From Treponema sp. (GTDB lineage Bacteria; Spirochaetota; Spirochaetia; Treponematales; Treponemataceae), in NCBI GenBank assembly GCA_024400915.1, contig JAKSLX010000014.1, positions 10,443-74,442 of the forward strand: 64,000 nt of DNA, in the 5' to 3' direction. Below the pieces are notes generated by a model. That model saw only the letters and a program-made list of their open reading frames with translations, was not told where the DNA came from and ran no database searches. Position 1 is the first letter of the stretch; the number at the start of each line of letters is the position of its first letter. A program made the position numbers and the translations under genes. Below are positions 61,710 through 64,000 of this stretch, piece by piece.

Positions 61710-63125
61710 ATGCTGGAATTTTTGATCAAATATCAAAGGTTTGCAATGCTTTTTTTGCAGGGAGCATGTTCCTTTATTGCAGTTTTAATTCTGATTACCA
61801 GTAATTTATGTTTTAAAAGAAAAATCGCAATATTCATGTTGGAAGTAAGCGCTGTAATTTATCTTGGAGCGCCTATTGTTCATTTGACTTATGATGGTGT
61901 TCCTGGAAATTTGGTAAGATTTTTCTTGCTGTTTTCAAAATCAGTCGATTATTTGGCGCCGTTGTTCATGCTTTTTAGTTTCAACATTTATCTGCGTGAT
62001 TTGCTTTCCCACAAGACTGACGGCGTAAAAAGAAATGCCTTGTTATTGTTATCTGCGGAAATTGTTCTTTTGTTTGGATTGATTCTTTTTATTGTAGCAC
62101 GATTCTCAGACTGGTACTTTTTTTATGATGAACTGAACCATTATCACCGGGCAAAAGGCAGGGTCTTTGCGACAATCATTCCTGCTGTTTGTATGATTCT
62201 CCAGATTGCCCTTATTTCAGCTAATTATAAAAATATCTCCAAGAGAGTCCGTTTTTCTCTGGTTTTATTTCTTGTGATTCCAATCCTGTCATCTGTGCTT
62301 TCACTCATGACACATGGTTTCTATCTTTCAAATTTATCTACCGTTTTTATGGCCATTGTGCTGTATATCTTTGTTGTCCTGGATTCTAATGAGGCAATTG
62401 AATATGCCCATAAACGGGAAGTTGAAATTCTTGAAAATTACAAAAGAGAACTGGAAATTACAGTTGATGAAAGAACCAAAGAGCTTCGCATAGCAAATGA
62501 AAAGGCTGAACATCTGCTTCTTAATATTTTGCCGGAATCCATTGCACGGGAATTGACAGAACATCCAGATAAAACTATTTCACAGACCTATCCTAATGCA
62601 ACGATTTTATTCACAGATATCGTCGGCTTTACAAAAATGAGCAGTGAAATGTCTGCCGAACAGACCGTTTCCATGTTAAATGAACTTGTTTCTCTTTTTG
62701 ATAGACGTGCCAAAAATGAAGGAATTGAGAAAATCAAGACTATCGGGGATGCCTACATGGCCGCAACCGGACTTACAACAGAAAGCAATTCTGATGGTGC
62801 CTTAAAGATGATTCATTTTGCCCAAGGACTTTTGTCTGATGTTCAGCAATTCAACAAAAAATCACCTGTGCAGATAAAGATCAGGATAGGAATCAATTCT
62901 GGGAATCTTGTTGCAGGCGTAATCGGCAAGACAAAATTCATCTATGACGTGTGGGGCGATACCGTAAATGTAGCCAGTCGCATGGAAAGTACAGGTGAAC
63001 CAATGCAGATTCATGTTTCCGAAAATACCTGGCTGCAGACAAAGGATGCGGTTCAGTATGAAAATCCGGTCTTGGTTGAAATAAAAGGAAAAGGGAAGAT
63101 GAACTGTTATTTCATGAAAATGTAA
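61710..63125 (+). CDS. Class III adenylate cyclase with membrane sensor
   Basis: A 471-residue protein with about six or seven N-terminal membrane helices (1-225), a coiled-coil S-helix segment (about 235-275), and a class III cyclase domain. Metal Asp residues are in LFTDIVGFTKM and TIGDAYMA; Lys in EKIKTIGD and Asp in VWGDTVNVAS specify adenine, and NVASRMES carries the transition-state Asn and Arg. It should make cAMP in response to a membrane cue. AGAGGA supports ATG 61710. The next gene starts 120 bases downstream. Confidence 0.9.
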   Translation: MLEFLIKYQRFAMLFLQGACSFIAVLILITSNLCFKRKIAIFMLEVSAVIYLGAPIVHLTYDGVPGNLVRFFLLFSKSVDYLAPLFMLFSFNIYLRDLLSHKTDGVKRNALLLLSAEIVLLFGLILFIVARFSDWYFFYDELNHYHRAKGRVFATIIPAVCMILQIALISANYKNISKRVRFSLVLFLVIPILSSVLSLMTHGFYLSNLSTVFMAIVLYIFVVLDSNEAIEYAHKREVEILENYKRELEITVDERTKELRIANEKAEHLLLNILPESIARELTEHPDKTISQTYPNATILFTDIVGFTKMSSEMSAEQTVSMLNELVSLFDRRAKNEGIEKIKTIGDAYMAATGLTTESNSDGALKMIHFAQGLLSDVQQFNKKSPVQIKIRIGINSGNLVAGVIGKTKFIYDVWGDTVNVASRMESTGEPMQIHVSENTWLQTKDAVQYENPVLVEIKGKGKMNCYFMKM

Positions 63126-63246
63126 GTCATGATAATGCTGATGTTGGCACAGTCTTTTCTGTCCGTCTTTTGAATTAAATGCCTTTTCTATAAAGCTGAG
63201 CAATGATAGAATTTAGTCAAATATGGTAATCATAGGAGTACGCAAA

Positions 63247-64000
63247 ATGAATTACAGAAGACTTGGTAAAACCGAATTGATGGTAAGTGAAATTGGTTTT
63301 GGCGGTGAATGGCTTGAACGTCATCCTGAGGAAGAATCGATTGAGCTGATGAAATATGCATCTTCTAAAGGAATCAACATAATAGACTGCTGGATGCCTG
63401 ATCCTAAATCCCGGGACATTCTTGGAAAAGCTATGAAGGGTAACCGTGAAAAATGGTACGTTCAGGGGCATTTTGGTTCTACCTGGCAGAACGGGCAGTA
63501 TGTTCGCTCCCGAGATATGAAATTTGTGAAGCCTGCCTTTGAAGATCTCCTTGCAAGACTCCAGACTGATTACATCGACCTTGGAATGATTCACTACATC
63601 GACACTGTTGAAGAATGGAACGCGATTCAGGATTCACCTTTTATGGATTATGTACTGGAAATGAAAGAGAAGGGGGTAATCCGTCATATCGGTATGAGTT
63701 CCCATGATCCAAAAGTTTCGGCTCTGGCAGTAAAATCTGGACTGATAGAAATGCTTTTGTTCAGCGTGAATCCGGCCTTTGATCTGCTTCCATCTGGGGA
63801 AGATTTGAATGACTTGCTTACAGAAGGCTACAAATATGACCATGGTCTTAACGGCATAAATAAAGAGAGGGCTGATTTGTATAAGCTTTGCGAAGAATAC
63901 GATGTGGGTATTACAGTCATGAAAGGATTCGCCGGTGGCCGCCTGTTTGATCCAAAACGTTCTCCATTTGGTGTCGCTATGACTCCGCTCCAGTGCATTC
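63247..64000 (+). CDS. Aldo/keto reductase, N-terminal part (cut by window edge)
   Basis: The first about 251 residues of an aldo/keto reductase. MNYRRLGKTELMVSEIGFGGEWL is the family N-terminus; the catalytic tetrad positions appear in INIIDCWMPDPKSRD (the usual Asp and Tyr replaced by Asp and Trp-Met) and MIHYIDTVEEW (His). MGVIRHIGMSSHDP and the VGITVMKGFAGGRLF strand follow. The catalytic Tyr is not obvious, so the chemistry should be checked. AGGAG gives the start. The C-terminus is beyond base 64000. Confidence 0.85.
   Translation, partial: MNYRRLGKTELMVSEIGFGGEWLERHPEEESIELMKYASSKGINIIDCWMPDPKSRDILGKAMKGNREKWYVQGHFGSTWQNGQYVRSRDMKFVKPAFEDLLARLQTDYIDLGMIHYIDTVEEWNAIQDSPFMDYVLEMKEKGVIRHIGMSSHDPKVSALAVKSGLIEMLLFSVNPAFDLLPSGEDLNDLLTEGYKYDHGLNGINKERADLYKLCEEYDVGITVMKGFAGGRLFDPKRSPFGVAMTPLQCI

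Overview
The window looks like a carbohydrate-fermenting, anaerobic spirochaete of the rumen or gut Treponema type. This is inferred from AT-rich DNA with strong GGA-type ribosome sites, many chemotaxis, cyclic di-GMP and FliG-like genes, an oxygen-sensitive class III ribonucleotide reductase, a D-lactate-type dehydrogenase, and a set of plant-polysaccharide hydrolases. I cannot name a species.

The most informative region is 2.4-5.7 kb, a complete replicon core. It holds a TACCTAT/ATAGGTA repeat field (likely centromere and operator), a ParA ATPase, a small ribbon-helix-helix partner, about 15 iterons of consensus TGGACATTGGTAGTCG beside an AT-rich stretch, and a Rep_3 initiator. The five genes left of it all read leftwards and the next genes read rightwards, as expected around an origin. 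The same iteron recurs far away (8.2, 13.7-13.9, 15.1 and 32.8 kb, two of these inside coding sequences), and a 137-bp block of the origin is duplicated at 13.7 kb. The replicon also carries housekeeping-type genes (nrdD/nrdG, sbcDC, 5-formyl-THF cyclo-ligase, plsC). A chromid, megaplasmid or integrated plasmid is therefore more likely than a small plasmid.

0-2.4 kb: leftward set of GH27 alpha-galactosidase (cut), CinA-type amidohydrolase, acidic protein, UPF0340 protein and chagasin-like lipoprotein. 5.7-17.6 kb: GH43, YitT membrane protein, chemoreceptor, DUF4349 lipoprotein, SulP transporter with a long C-terminal extension, iteron cluster, GH10 xylanase, APH-fold kinase and a cation/proton antiporter. 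17.7-22.2 kb: dehydrogenase, a 133-residue protein that seems to join a FliG N-domain to a FliF C-terminal tail, a LacI-sensor/GGDEF protein and an unknown acidic protein. 22.2-25 kb: nrdG and nrdD with an internal terminator and an NrdR box. 25-35.7 kb: YD-repeat protein, two MATE pumps, FMN-enzyme and TIM-barrel isomerase pair, GH26 mannanase, GGDEF-EAL protein, TetR-amylase operon and cyclo-ligase. 35.9-46.5 kb: sbcD-sbcC-AAA ATPase, HD-GYP protein, PlsC and a second chemoreceptor. 46.6-52.5 kb: metallo-hydrolase, a thiol-redox operon (TlpA-like, CD1871A-like, polyferredoxin membrane protein), YdcF-like protein and small enzymes. 52.6-64 kb: HAD nucleotidase, XRE-PIN pair, repeat and structured intergenic DNA, lipoprotein divergent from a two-component system, Hsp20 behind a sigma-54 promoter, flavoprotein, membrane-anchored MutS-like ATPase, class III adenylate cyclase and an aldo/keto reductase (cut).

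The glycoside hydrolases (GH27, GH43, GH10, GH26, GH13) all lack signal peptides, so they probably finish galacto-, arabinoxylo-, manno- and gluco-oligosaccharides inside the cell after uptake. Signalling genes are dense: two chemoreceptors, one diguanylate cyclase, one EAL and one HD-GYP phosphodiesterase, one adenylate cyclase and one two-component system. Several genes lack a ribosome site and instead have a TATAAT-like hexamer about 7 bases before ATG, which suggests leaderless transcripts. No rRNA, tRNA, CRISPR array or transposase was recognised.
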